A stretch of 64,000 bases of DNA from Novosphingobium sp. CF614 (GCF_900113255.1 NZ_FOOR01000001.1:124001-188000), one strand, 5' to 3'. Shown: positions 7,291 through 16,087, numbered from the stretch's first letter. The notes: generated from the sequence alone by a model not told the origin. Numbers and translations: made by a program.

Positions 7291-9639
7291 ATGGCATTCT
7301 GGCTCGCCAACAAACGCGAAGGTCAGGCCGGCGACTGGATCATGCGCTTCGATCCGCGTTTCTGGACCGTCAACTTCCCGCGCCCGATGGTGGCGACGGT
7401 GGTTTCGACCGGCCCCAGTTCGCTGCGCGTCGAGGCTTCGTTCCTACGCCGGGCGGATCTTGGCGGACTGATCTGGGACAGCGAGGACCGGCTCGACCAT
7501 CCACTGCTCGCCTACCGGACCGACCGCGACTATGCGCATACCTCGCTGCGGTTCCGCTGGCGCTCGTCCGGGATCGTCGCGCTCGACCAGGTGAACGGGC
7601 CGACGCTGACGATCGAGGGCAAGGACGCCGCCGGAAGCCCCCGCACCTGGTACGTGCGGCTGTGGAACTATGCGGCGGGGACCGGCGAGGACGCCGTGGT
7701 GACGCTCGATTTCGCGCGGCTCGACGGCGGCTATGCGCTGCCCGCCGATGCCGATCCGGTCTGGCCGCGCGCCATCGACCGGATGTTCGTCTCCTTCGCG
7801 CCGCCGGGCTATGACGGCGCCAGCACCGATCCCCTGCCCGCCGAGGCCGAAGGCTGGATCGAGATGAGCGCGATCGCCGCCGACGGCGCGCGCGCCATGC
7901 TCGAGATCGGCGATGTCCTGGTCCCTCCCCATGGGCTGGCGCTGGCGACCGGCTACGACGACCAGGGCGTGCAGACCCCGGCGCGGTTGCTGCGCAATGT
8001 CCGCCAGCTCGGCTATCGCGGCTCGGTGGTCCACTACGTGGGCATGAGCCATTACTTCCGGCTCGCCGAAACCGGCGGCGCCTTCCTCGCCGGCCAGACC
8101 GCCGACCCGCTCAACACGCCGAGCCGTTCCTGGCACCGCGCCTTCTTCGCCGAATGCGCCGCCACGGGTTTCAGTCCGGTCGCCTCGCTGTCTTACGAAC
8201 TGCTTGCCCAACATTGCCCGGAAGCGTGGAAACAGCGCGACCACCTGGGCAATCCGGCGCTGACCGGATGGGATCCGCCCTCGACGCTGCTTTCGCCCGC
8301 CAGCGCGCAAGCCATGGCCTGGCTGCGATCGGCGGCCCGCGAATTCGCCATGCTGATGGCACAGGCCGGCGCGCCCCTGCGCTTCCAGGTGGGCGAACCG
8401 TGGTGGTGGACCTTCACCGACGGGCGCATCTGCCTTTACGACGAGGCGGCCGTGGCGGCCCTGGGCGGATCGCCACCGGTGATCGCGGACATGCGCGCGC
8501 CGCTGGGCGCCGCGCAAACCGCGCTGCTCGACGCGGCCGGCGCCCTGCTCGCGCAGTCCACCGCCGATCTGGTCACCGCCGTGCGCGCAGCCGTCGATCC
8601 CGAACCGGTCGAGGCGCTGGCGCTGGTCTTCACGCCGACCCTGCTTGCCCCCGACATGCCCGAACTCAAGCGCGCGAACCTGCCGCTCGGCTGGGCCCAT
8701 CCGGCTTTCGACCGGTTGCAGGTGGAGGACTACGACTGGCTGACCGCCGGCGCCGAAGCCGCGCGCCGCAAGGCCCATGCCGAAATCGACGCGCGCCTGG
8801 GCTATCCGCCCGGCGAGCAGGACTATTTCGCTGGCTTCGTGCTCGATCCGGCCGGCAGCGACCAGTGGCGGCGCATCGATGCCGGGATCGACGAGGCGCT
8901 CGCCCGCGCCCCGCACGAGATCGTGGTCTGGGCGCTGCCGCAAGTCGCGCGCGACGGCTACGTGCGCCTCCCCTCCAGCCCCAGCCCCAGCCCAGGAGCC
9001 GACGACATGCAGGCCTTCGACGATATCCCCTATCCCCTCGCACTGGGCCGGGACGCGACCGTCACGCCCGAGTTCTCGACCAGCGTCGCGGTCACCGCAT
9101 CGGGCTTCGAACGGCGCAACAGCCTGTGGTCGAACGCGCGGCTGCGCTTCGACGTGGGGCCGGGCGTGCGCTCAGAGGCGGAACTGGGCGAGCTGATCGC
9201 CTTCTACCGCGCCCGGCGCGGCCCGGCGCGGGGCTTCCGCCTGCGCGATCCTTCGGACAACAGCTCCAACGGCATGGTCGGCGTGCCCACCGCGCTCGAC
9301 CAGGACCTGGGCACCGGCGACGGGCTCCAGACCCGCTTCGCGCTGGTCAAGCGCTATGGCGGCGGCGCGACCGCGCAAGTCCGCCGGGTGACCCGTCCGG
9401 AGTTCGCGACGATCCTCGTCTCCGTGGACGGCCTGGTCCAGGCCGGCAACTGGACGCTGGGCGAGGCGGGCACGATCCTCTTCGACGATCCCCCGCCCCA
9501 AGGCGCGGCGGTGCGCGCCGGCTTCCGCTTCGACGTGCCGGTGCGCTTCGCCGAAGACCGGCTGGAAGTCTCGGGCGCCGCCTTCGCCGCCGGCGAAGCG
9601 CCCAGCGTGCCGCTCGTCGAGATCAGGGAAGCGCCATGA
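7291..9639 (+). CDS. GTA gp12-type distal tail protein with large N-terminal TIM-barrel-like extension
   Basis: 782-residue two-part protein. The last ~210 residues (from about 575: MQAFDDIPYPLALGRDATVT; GFERRNSLWSNARLRFDVG; RGFRLRDPSDN) are a DUF2460/TIGR02217 domain, i.e. RcGTA g12, which forms the distal tail ring. The first ~570 residues have no counterpart in the ~210-aa RcGTA g12. They start with a beta-rich part (FDPRFWTVNFPRPMVATVV) and continue with what looks like a TIM-barrel hydrolase-like fold (VVHYVGMSHYFRLA; FQVGEPWWWTFTDGRICLYD; ALALVFTPTLLAPDMPEL). Sequences of this design may be filed under 'non-contractile tail sheath' families. Enzymatic activity is not shown. Confidence 0.85.
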   Translation: MAFWLANKREGQAGDWIMRFDPRFWTVNFPRPMVATVVSTGPSSLRVEASFLRRADLGGLIWDSEDRLDHPLLAYRTDRDYAHTSLRFRWRSSGIVALDQVNGPTLTIEGKDAAGSPRTWYVRLWNYAAGTGEDAVVTLDFARLDGGYALPADADPVWPRAIDRMFVSFAPPGYDGASTDPLPAEAEGWIEMSAIAADGARAMLEIGDVLVPPHGLALATGYDDQGVQTPARLLRNVRQLGYRGSVVHYVGMSHYFRLAETGGAFLAGQTADPLNTPSRSWHRAFFAECAATGFSPVASLSYELLAQHCPEAWKQRDHLGNPALTGWDPPSTLLSPASAQAMAWLRSAAREFAMLMAQAGAPLRFQVGEPWWWTFTDGRICLYDEAAVAALGGSPPVIADMRAPLGAAQTALLDAAGALLAQSTADLVTAVRAAVDPEPVEALALVFTPTLLAPDMPELKRANLPLGWAHPAFDRLQVEDYDWLTAGAEAARRKAHAEIDARLGYPPGEQDYFAGFVLDPAGSDQWRRIDAGIDEALARAPHEIVVWALPQVARDGYVRLPSSPSPSPGADDMQAFDDIPYPLALGRDATVTPEFSTSVAVTASGFERRNSLWSNARLRFDVGPGVRSEAELGELIAFYRARRGPARGFRLRDPSDNSSNGMVGVPTALDQDLGTGDGLQTRFALVKRYGGGATAQVRRVTRPEFATILVSVDGLVQAGNWTLGEAGTILFDDPPPQGAAVRAGFRFDVPVRFAEDRLEVSGAAFAAGEAPSVPLVEIREAP

Positions 9640-10460
9640 GCAGGACCTGGTTCGCCGGCGACCTCGAGACGGTCGCCACCTTCTGGCGCATCCTGCGCCG
9701 CGACGGCGCGGCGCTGGGCTTCACCACCCATGACCGCGACTTGTGGTTCGACGGCGTGCTGCACCGCGCCGCGCCGGGCATGGTGCCCTCCTCGATCCGC
9801 AAGTCGGCCGATTTCGAGCCCGACAGCGCCGAAGTGCGCGGCGCCATCACCCATGACGCGATCACCGGCGAGGATCTGGCCGCCGGCCGGTTCGACCGCG
9901 CGCAAGTGCGCATCGGGCTGGTCGACTGGGAAAGCGGCGAGCGCGAGGTACTCTATGCCGGGACCATCGGCACCGTGAGCGAAGAGGATGGGCGGTTTTC
10001 CGCCGATCTCGTCTCCCGCAAGGCAGAGCTGCTGCGCGATCCGGTGCCGCGCACCAGCCCCGCCTGCCGCGCCGCCTTCTGCGGGCCGGGCTGCAACCTC
10101 AATCCCTTGCCCTTCACCCGCGAGGTTCGGCTCGCCGCGCTGGATGCGCTCGCCAATTCGGCGGCGTTCGAGGAAGCGCCCGACCCGGCGATCCACGCGG
10201 GCGGAATCCTTCGCTGGCTGGACGGCCCGCAAGCCGGAACAAGCATGGGGATCATGGGGGACGACGGCGCCGGCGGCCTGGTGCTCGATGTCCCGCTGGA
10301 CCAGGACATCGCCGCCGGCACCCGCGCCCTGCTGCGCGAAGGCTGCGATCACACGCTGGGCACTTGCGCCTCGCGCTTCGGCAACGCGGTGAACTTTCGC
10401 GGCGAGCCGTTCCTGCCGGGCAACGACCTGCTCACCCGCTATCCCGGCCCCGGCCAATGA
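9636..10460 (+). CDS. GTA gp13 baseplate hub protein (DUF2163)
   Basis: 274-residue hub protein of the tail tip. Family features are LGFTTHDRDLWFDGVLH, the N-terminal DUF2163 region, and the C-terminal cysteine cluster: Cys144, Cys149 and Cys153 (CRAAFCGPGC) with Cys237 and Cys244 (CDHTLGTC), then NFRGEPFLPGNDLL. In RcGTA the equivalent hub binds an iron-sulfur cluster; the retained cysteines suggest the same here. ATGA overlaps at both ends couple it to gp12 and gp14. Confidence 0.9.
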   Translation: MSRTWFAGDLETVATFWRILRRDGAALGFTTHDRDLWFDGVLHRAAPGMVPSSIRKSADFEPDSAEVRGAITHDAITGEDLAAGRFDRAQVRIGLVDWESGEREVLYAGTIGTVSEEDGRFSADLVSRKAELLRDPVPRTSPACRAAFCGPGCNLNPLPFTREVRLAALDALANSAAFEEAPDPAIHAGGILRWLDGPQAGTSMGIMGDDGAGGLVLDVPLDQDIAAGTRALLREGCDHTLGTCASRFGNAVNFRGEPFLPGNDLLTRYPGPGQ

Positions 10461-10894
10461 CCGGAACCCTGATGACCGGAGCCTTGACCGGAGCCGCCCT
10501 GGCCGAGGCGGCGCGCGCTCTGGTCGGCGTGCCCTTCCGCCTGCATGGGCGCGACCCCGCACTGGGGCTCGACTGCATCGGCGTGCTGGAGGCGGCGTGC
10601 TCGGCCCGCGGCCTGACCGTGCGCCTTCCCGGCGGCTATGCCTTGCGCGGTCGCCGCTTGCCGCCGGTGGCCGGGATCGCCGCGCGGCTGGGCCTGCGCG
10701 AAGCGGCGGGTCCGATCGAGGCCGGGGACGTGGTCATGGTGCGTCCCGGCCCGTGCCAGCATCACCTGGCCATCGCCACCGCGCCGGACCGCTTCGTCCA
10801 TGCCCACGCCGGCCTGCGCCGCGTCGTCGAGGGGCCGATCCCCGCCGATTGGCCGGTGGCAGGCCATTGGCGCGCCGATTCATCGAGGACTTGA
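10457..10894 (+). CDS. GTA gp14 cell-wall peptidase (NlpC/P60)
   Basis: 145-residue C40 peptidase carried in the tail tip, expected to cut peptidoglycan during DNA delivery. Catalytic Cys40 sits in GLDCIGV and the histidine is in GPCQHHLAIA (His102/103). Another candidate pair is HAHAG at 115-119. The length matches RcGTA g14. The ATG overlaps the gp13 stop; the following gene starts 1 nt after its stop. Confidence 0.9.
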   Translation: MTGTLMTGALTGAALAEAARALVGVPFRLHGRDPALGLDCIGVLEAACSARGLTVRLPGGYALRGRRLPPVAGIAARLGLREAAGPIEAGDVVMVRPGPCQHHLAIATAPDRFVHAHAGLRRVVEGPIPADWPVAGHWRADSSRT

Positions 10895-10895
10895 C

Positions 10896-13091
10896 ATGGC
10901 GACACTCGTTTTCAGCACCATTGGAACTTACCTGGGCGGCCCCGTGGGCGGCGCGATCGGGTCGCTGGTCGGCCGCCAGGTCGATGCCGCGCTGTTCGGC
11001 TCGCCCGGCCGCCAGGGGCCGCGCCTGAAGGAACTGGCGGTCAGCACCTCCAGCTACGGCCAGGCACTGCCCCGCCACTTCGGGCGCATGCGGGTGGCGG
11101 GCCAGATCATCTGGGCCACCGATCTCGTCGAGCACAGCGAGACCCTGGGCGGCGGCAAGGGCGCGCCTTCGGTGACGGCCTACAGCTATACCGCCAACTT
11201 CGCGGTCGCGCTCGCCAGCCGGCCGATCCTGCGCATCGGGCGCATCTGGGCCGACGGCAAGCTGCTGCGCGGCGCGGCGGGGGATCTCAAGGTCGGCGGT
11301 ACGCTGCGGCTCCACACCGGCGAGGGCGACCAGCAGCCCGACCCGCTGATCCTGGCCGCAGAAGGCGCCGAACGCTGCCCCGCCTATCGCGACCTCGCCT
11401 ATGTCGTCTTCGAGGACCTCGACCTCTCGGAATACTACAACCATATCCCCGCCCTCGCTTTCGAGGTGATCGCCGACGAAAGCTTCGACCTGCGGGACGT
11501 GATCGGCGAGGTGATCGAGGATATCGACGCCGCCGTGGCGCTGGAGGAGATCGCCGGCTTCACCAGCGAAGGCCCGCTCGTCGACGACCTGCAAGCGCTC
11601 GGCCAGGTCATGCCGCTCCAGGCCGATGCCGGCGGCGAGCGCCTGGTGATCGCGCGCGCGCGATTGCAGGAGGACGCGATCGCCCTGCCCGAAGCGGCGA
11701 TCGCCACGGGCGATGACGAATTCGGCGCCGGCACCGGCTATTCCCGGCACCGCGCGCCGCCGCCCGACCAGCCGCCCTCGGTGCTGCGCTACTTCGACGT
11801 GGACCGCGATTACCAGCCCGGCGCCCAGCGCGCTTCGGGCCGGGCGGCGCAAGGCGAACCGCGCGCGATCGAACTGCCGGCCGCCCTTGACGCGGCAACC
11901 GCCAGGGCGCTGATCGAGCGGACCGCGCGGCGGATCGACTGGACGCGGGATCGCGTATCCTGGCGGACCAGCGAACTCGATCCGGCCATCGCGCCCGGGG
12001 CGATCGTATCGCTTCCCGCCATCGCCGGGCGCTGGCGCGTGCTCGACTGGGAATGGCGGGAGAACGGCGTGGAGATTTCGCTGGAGCGAATCCCGCCCGC
12101 CGGCGCCGGCGCGACGCCGCAGCTGGCCTCCGACCCCGGCCGCGCCAACCCGCCGGTCGATCGACCGTCCGGCACGACCGCGCTCGTCGCCTTCGAGCTT
12201 CCGTTCGACGGCACCGGTGCCGGCCCGGATACGCCCCGGGCTTTCGCCGCCGCGTCGAGCCCGGACGCGAGCTGGAGCGGCGCGGCCCTCTACGCCGATC
12301 GCGGCGACGGCGAGTTGCATCCGCTGGGGCCGACCGGCCGGACGCGCGGCGTGATCGGCACCGCGACAGCACTGCTTCCGCCCGCCAGTCCCCTGCTTTT
12401 CGATCGCGGCTCGCAGCTGATCGTATCGCTTGTCGATCCGGCCATGCAGCTCGGCTCCGCGAATGCGCGGCAGCTCGCCTTCGGGGCCAATCTCGCGCTT
12501 GTCGGCGAGGAAATCCTGCAGTTCGCGCGGGCCACGTCGCTTGGCGGCGGAAACTGGCGCCTCGAGGGCCTGCTGCGCGGGCGCGGCGGCACGGAAACGG
12601 CGATCGGCGCGCACGCGGCCGGAGAGGCCTTCGCGCTGCTGGATTCGCGCCTCGTCGCCCTCGACGCCGCCGTGCTCGGGAGTGGCGGCGACCGGCAAGT
12701 CGTCGCCGTCGGCCGGGGCGATGCCGATCCGGTGACGGCGCCGATGCTGCTGGACGGGATTACCCTGCGCCCGCTGGCACCGGTGCATCCGCGCCGCGCC
12801 GTGCTCGCGGACGGCGCCTGGCGCCTGTCCTGGACGCGCCGCGCACGGGGCGGATGGGAATGGCGCGACGGGGTGGACACGCCGCTGGTCGAACAGGCCG
12901 AAGCCTACCTGGTGACGCTCGGGCCGATCGACGCCCCGATCGCGCTGTGGCGGACCGGCGAGCCCCGGCTCGACATTTCGGCGGCGCTGCTCTCCGAACT
13001 CTCGACGAGCGCCCCCGGCGAGATGCTGCGCGTCCGCCAGCAGGGGACCCACGGCCTTTCCCACCCGACGCCGCTTTGCCCCCTTCCTTGA
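10896..13091 (+). CDS. GTA gp15 tail fibre/host-specificity protein, short form lacking the TIM-barrel segment
   Basis: 731-residue tail-tip protein. RcGTA g15 is about 1,300 aa. The N-terminal domain is conserved (FSTIGTYLGGPVGGAIGSLV; YGRMR-like FGRMRVAGQIIWATDLVEHS; YVVFEDLDLSEYYNHIPALAFEVI). After about residue 200 it passes directly into the phage-tail_3-like middle part (SEGPLVDDLQALGQVMPLQA). The GTA TIM-barrel domain expected between them is absent. C-terminal parts include FARATSLGGGNWRLEGLLRG, typical of gp15. The ATG at 10896 is preceded by GAGGAC. Confidence 0.88.
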   Translation: MATLVFSTIGTYLGGPVGGAIGSLVGRQVDAALFGSPGRQGPRLKELAVSTSSYGQALPRHFGRMRVAGQIIWATDLVEHSETLGGGKGAPSVTAYSYTANFAVALASRPILRIGRIWADGKLLRGAAGDLKVGGTLRLHTGEGDQQPDPLILAAEGAERCPAYRDLAYVVFEDLDLSEYYNHIPALAFEVIADESFDLRDVIGEVIEDIDAAVALEEIAGFTSEGPLVDDLQALGQVMPLQADAGGERLVIARARLQEDAIALPEAAIATGDDEFGAGTGYSRHRAPPPDQPPSVLRYFDVDRDYQPGAQRASGRAAQGEPRAIELPAALDAATARALIERTARRIDWTRDRVSWRTSELDPAIAPGAIVSLPAIAGRWRVLDWEWRENGVEISLERIPPAGAGATPQLASDPGRANPPVDRPSGTTALVAFELPFDGTGAGPDTPRAFAAASSPDASWSGAALYADRGDGELHPLGPTGRTRGVIGTATALLPPASPLLFDRGSQLIVSLVDPAMQLGSANARQLAFGANLALVGEEILQFARATSLGGGNWRLEGLLRGRGGTETAIGAHAAGEAFALLDSRLVALDAAVLGSGGDRQVVAVGRGDADPVTAPMLLDGITLRPLAPVHPRRAVLADGAWRLSWTRRARGGWEWRDGVDTPLVEQAEAYLVTLGPIDAPIALWRTGEPRLDISAALLSELSTSAPGEMLRVRQQGTHGLSHPTPLCPLP

Positions 13092-13115
13092 AACCCGCCA
13101 GAACAGGAGTAGCCG

Positions 13116-13568
13116 ATGAGCGATCCCGTGATTTTCGACAGCGCCAGCCCCAGGTTCGCGCTTCCGCTGCTTTACGCCGGACAGGCTCAGAAGGAGGCTT
13201 TCGTGAACGAAGCCTTCGCCGTCGCGGACGCCTTGCTTCACTGCAGCATAGAAGGCGAGGCGAGCGCGCCCCCGATGACCGCCGCCGACGGGCAGAACTG
13301 GCTCGTGGGGCCCGGCGCAACCGGCGAATGGGCGGGGCGGGAACAGACGCTGGCCTGCCGCCAGGCCGGAAACTGGATTTTCATTGCCCCCCGCGACGGG
13401 ATGCGGATCTTCGATCTGTCGACCGGGCAGGAGCAACTCTTTTTCCATTTCTGGAGAAAAGCTTCCACCCCCGTGGAACCACTTGGCGGAACAACCGTTG
13501 ATGGTGAGGCTCGAGCTGCGATCGGCGATCTGATCGCGGAACTTCGGGCCTTGGGTATCTTTCCATAA
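13116..13568 (+). CDS. DUF2793 protein closing the GTA cluster
   Basis: 150-residue DUF2793 protein: FDSASPRFALPLLYAGQAQKE and NEAFAVADALLH are the family signature, followed by TAADGQNWLVGPGATGEWAG. DUF2793 genes sit at the end of GTA and related phage tail operons in alphaproteobacteria, and a tail-fibre role has been suggested. GGAGTAGCCG lies just upstream of the ATG. Same strand, 24 nt after gp15, so probably the last gene of the GTA transcript. No obvious terminator follows in the 196-nt gap to ompA. Confidence 0.85.
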   Translation: MSDPVIFDSASPRFALPLLYAGQAQKEAFVNEAFAVADALLHCSIEGEASAPPMTAADGQNWLVGPGATGEWAGREQTLACRQAGNWIFIAPRDGMRIFDLSTGQEQLFFHFWRKASTPVEPLGGTTVDGEARAAIGDLIAELRALGIFP

Positions 13569-13764
13569 GTGTAACGGGGTGCAACGGGAGGGCGAAGTTG
13601 ATGGTGTCGATTGCGCGAAGCAGTATCGAATACCATCTCCAATCCTTCAAAAGCGCGACTTTTTTGCAACAGTCGTTCACATTGTGCGCTTGCACCCGGT
13701 TTGCGGAGGGGTTAGACACTCGATGCACTCGGTGGCTCCAAATCTCTATTAGTAGGGGAAACAT

Positions 13765-14781
13765 ATGAGGAAACTCGTCATAGGACTGGCGCTGGCTTCT
13801 ACAGCCTTCGCCACGCCCGCCTTCGCGCGAGACAAATCTTGGTATCTTGAACTCGATTTCGGCGCGATGATCGTCGAAGACGCCGACGTTAAGGTCGATG
13901 GTGAAACCGTCGGCACGGTGGAGTTCAAGAAGGGCTTCGACGGCGGCGCTGCCGTCGGTTACGACTTCGGTCCGTTCCGCTTGGAAACCGAAGCAAGCTA
14001 TCGCCAGGCCCGGGTCAAGGATTTCGGCGGCGATGCCAGCAACCTGTCGTTCATGCTCAACGGCTTGCTCGACTTCGGCCCCGATGACGGCCTTCAGGGC
14101 TTCGTCGGCGGCGGCGTCGGTGTCGGCCGTGTCGATGTCGACTACGTCAACGATTCCGACACCGGGTTCGCCTGGCAGGCGATTGCCGGCATCCGCGCTC
14201 CGCTCAGCAGCCGCTGGGATGTGGGCGTCAAGTACCGCTTCATGAACGTCAACAATGTCGACCTGGTCGACACCGACGGCGTGGACATCAGTTCGCGCTG
14301 GCGCTCGCACTCGCTGATGGGCACGCTGGCGTACAACTTCGGTGGCGCCGAAGCGGCTCCGCCGCCTCCCCCGCCCCCGCCGCCGCCTCCCCCGCCGCCT
14401 CCCCCGCCCCCGCCGCCGCCGCCGGTGGTCTGCAACAAGGGGCCGTACATCGTGTTCTTCGACTGGGATAAGTCGGACGTCACGCCGGAGGCCGCCACCA
14501 TTCTCGACAGCGCCGTCACTGCCTATGGCAACTGCGACAGCGTGCCGATCATGCTGGCCGGCTACACCGACCGTTCGGGCACGGTGAAGTACAATATGGG
14601 CCTTTCGGAGCGTCGTAACGCCTCGGTTCGTGCCTACCTCACCAGCCACGGCATTCCGGACGGCGCGATCTCGAGCCAGGCCTTCGGTGAAAGCAACCCG
14701 CGCGTTCCCACCGCCGACGGTGTGCGCGAGCTGCAGAACCGCCGCGTCGAAATCACTTACGGTCCGGGTTCGGGCATGTAA
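13765..14781 (+). CDS. OmpA-family outer membrane protein with 22-proline linker
   Basis: 338-residue outer membrane protein anchoring the envelope to peptidoglycan. Signal peptide residues 1-21 (MRKLVIGLALASTAFATPAFA). An N-terminal 8-strand beta-barrel of ~175 residues follows (WYLELDFGAMIVEDADV; FVGGGVGVGRVDVDY). Next is an uninterrupted run of 22 prolines (nt 14359-14424). The C-terminal OmpA domain has YIVFFDWDKSDVTPEA, AGYTDRSGTVKYNMGLSERR and LQNRRVEI, which bind diaminopimelate. AGTAGGGGAAAC precedes the ATG. A strong terminator follows. Separate transcription from the GTA operon is likely. Confidence 0.94.
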   Translation: MRKLVIGLALASTAFATPAFARDKSWYLELDFGAMIVEDADVKVDGETVGTVEFKKGFDGGAAVGYDFGPFRLETEASYRQARVKDFGGDASNLSFMLNGLLDFGPDDGLQGFVGGGVGVGRVDVDYVNDSDTGFAWQAIAGIRAPLSSRWDVGVKYRFMNVNNVDLVDTDGVDISSRWRSHSLMGTLAYNFGGAEAAPPPPPPPPPPPPPPPPPPPPPPVVCNKGPYIVFFDWDKSDVTPEAATILDSAVTAYGNCDSVPIMLAGYTDRSGTVKYNMGLSERRNASVRAYLTSHGIPDGAISSQAFGESNPRVPTADGVRELQNRRVEITYGPGSGM

Positions 14782-14805
14782 GCGAACCGGCAACGGTAAG
14801 AATTG

Positions 14806-14833
14806 GGGGCTCGGAGCGATCCGGGCCCCTTTT
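14806..14833 (+). terminator. Rho-independent terminator after ompA-like gene
   Basis: GGGGC-T-CGGA, loop GCGA, TCCG-G-GCCCC, then TTTT. The T11-G24 position is a wobble pair. It starts 24 nt after the stop codon. Confidence 0.85.
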
Positions 14834-14844
14834 CTTATGTCAGT

Positions 14845-14883
14845 CACGGAGATCGGGCGTGGAGATCGGGCACGGAGATCGGG
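14845..14883. repeat. Three tandem copies of a 13-bp repeat
   Basis: CACGGAGATCGGG, CGTGGAGATCGGG and CACGGAGATCGGG follow each other without spacing, between the ompA terminator and the 3' end of queC. No ORF uses it. Confidence 0.8.
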
Positions 14884-14940
14884 GCTCCGGCTCGCCTTCC
14901 GTTCTACCTCATACCAAGCCCCTTGAAGCGAGACTTGGTT

Positions 14941-15636
14941 TCAGGCCGCGTAGGGAGTGGGATCGAACAGTCCGGCTTCGGCGAAACCCGCCTTGCGCAG
15001 CCTGCAACTGTCGCACAGGCCGCAGGCACGCCCCTCGGGCTGGGGATCGTAGCAGGACCAACTCATCCCGGCATCGAGGCCCAGGCGATCCGCCTCGCGC
15101 GCGATGGCGGCCTTGCCCAGGAACTGGAGCGGCGCGTGAATGGCAATGCGCTGCCCTTGCGCACCGACCTTGGTCGCCAGCGCCGCGATATTTTCGAAAG
15201 CCGCGATGAATTCGGGCCGACAATCCGGATAGCCCGAATAGTCCAGCGCATTCACGCCGATGAAGATGTCACGGGCGCCAACCGCCTCCGCCCAAGCCAG
15301 GGTCAGCGACAGGAACACGAGATTGCGCGCCGGCACGTAAGTGACCGGGATATCCGGCCCCACCCCGTCCTTGGGTACGGCGATATCGTCCGTCAGCGCC
15401 GAGCCGCCGAACCGGCGCAAGTCCAGCGGCAGCACGACGTGGCGCAGCGCCCCGAGATGCCGCGCGATGGCGCCCGCGGCCTCGATCTCTCGGCGGTGGC
15501 GCTGGTTGTAATCGATGGTGAGCGCGTTGATCGCGAAGCCCGCCTCACGCGCGAGGCCTGCCGAAACCATGGAATCGAGGCCGCCGGAGAGCAGCACGAC
15601 CGCCTGCCTCGCTTCTGAAGATGAAGAGTTCTGCAT
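14941..15636 (-). CDS. queC: 7-cyano-7-deazaguanine synthase (preQ0 synthase)
   Basis: ATP-dependent conversion of 7-carboxy-7-deazaguanine to preQ0, a step to queuosine in tRNA. The 231-residue protein has the PP-loop AVVLLSGGLDSMVSAG near the N-terminus and the C-terminal zinc site CYDPQPEGRACGLCDSC. VPARNLVFLSLTLAWAEAVGA and GVNALDYSGYPDCRPEFI are family signatures. Other que genes are not in the window. An exported-protein gene lies 49 nt upstream on the same strand. No strong Shine-Dalgarno was seen before the ATG. Confidence 0.96.
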   Translation of the reverse strand: MQNSSSSEARQAVVLLSGGLDSMVSAGLAREAGFAINALTIDYNQRHRREIEAAGAIARHLGALRHVVLPLDLRRFGGSALTDDIAVPKDGVGPDIPVTYVPARNLVFLSLTLAWAEAVGARDIFIGVNALDYSGYPDCRPEFIAAFENIAALATKVGAQGQRIAIHAPLQFLGKAAIAREADRLGLDAGMSWSCYDPQPEGRACGLCDSCRLRKAGFAEAGLFDPTPYAA

Positions 15637-15685
15637 GGTGCCCGGCTACGCCGCCGCCTTTGCGCTGGCAACCGTCAGCGAAGCA

Positions 15686-16087
15686 TCAACCGCGACAATT
15701 GCCGACCTGGCGACCTTCGGCGGCGAAAGCGAAGGGCAGGCCGTTGACGATGCCCTGGCTGTCGATCTGGACCAGGCCGTTGGTCTCGCGCCGGATATGC
15801 GTGCGGCCATAGCCCTGCCCCCGGCAGGTATACTGCACGGTAACCTCGTTCGCCGTATCCTCCACGATGGTCCGGTTGCACGACAGGCCGGGATGCCGGA
15901 GCTGGATCAGCTTGCGGCCATTGTCGAGGCAAAGCTGACGCACCGCCCCGTCACTGCCCCGCTCGCGCAATTCCCACCCCCCCGGACTAAGCTGGTCGAG
16001 CATGCCCAAAGACGGCTTCTGGCCATGGGCCGGAACCGCGAAGGCCGCCAGGGCCATCATGGACAAAGCCGCACGTCCGATCCTCAC
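15686..16087 (-). CDS. Small exported protein (DUF3617-like)
   Basis: 133-residue protein with a signal peptide (GRAALSMMALAAFAVPAHG, cleavage after about residue 22). The mature part reads LDQLSPGGWELRERGSDGAVRQ and has two cysteine pairs (QLCLDNG/GLSCNRT, YTCRGQG/GNCRG). This pattern resembles periplasmic DUF3617-type proteins found in sphingomonads; function unknown. The GTG at 16087 is chosen because GGGGGAAC lies 6-7 nt upstream; an in-frame start at 16117 has no such site. Probably transcribed together with queC. Confidence 0.7.
   Translation of the reverse strand: MRIGRAALSMMALAAFAVPAHGQKPSLGMLDQLSPGGWELRERGSDGAVRQLCLDNGRKLIQLRHPGLSCNRTIVEDTANEVTVQYTCRGQGYGRTHIRRETNGLVQIDSQGIVNGLPFAFAAEGRQVGNCRG

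Noticed and set aside
10734..13448. Very long open frame on the minus strand (904 codons) across gp14-gp15
   Set aside because: It is antisense to clearly conserved GTA genes; long shadow frames are expected at this GC content, and the product is rich in Arg/Gly/Ala without domains.
1..13568. Ordinary prophage
   Set aside because: Gene order and the gp12-gp15/DUF2793 set match gene-transfer agents; no integrase, repressor, replication or lysis genes are visible, although the left side is cut by the window edge.
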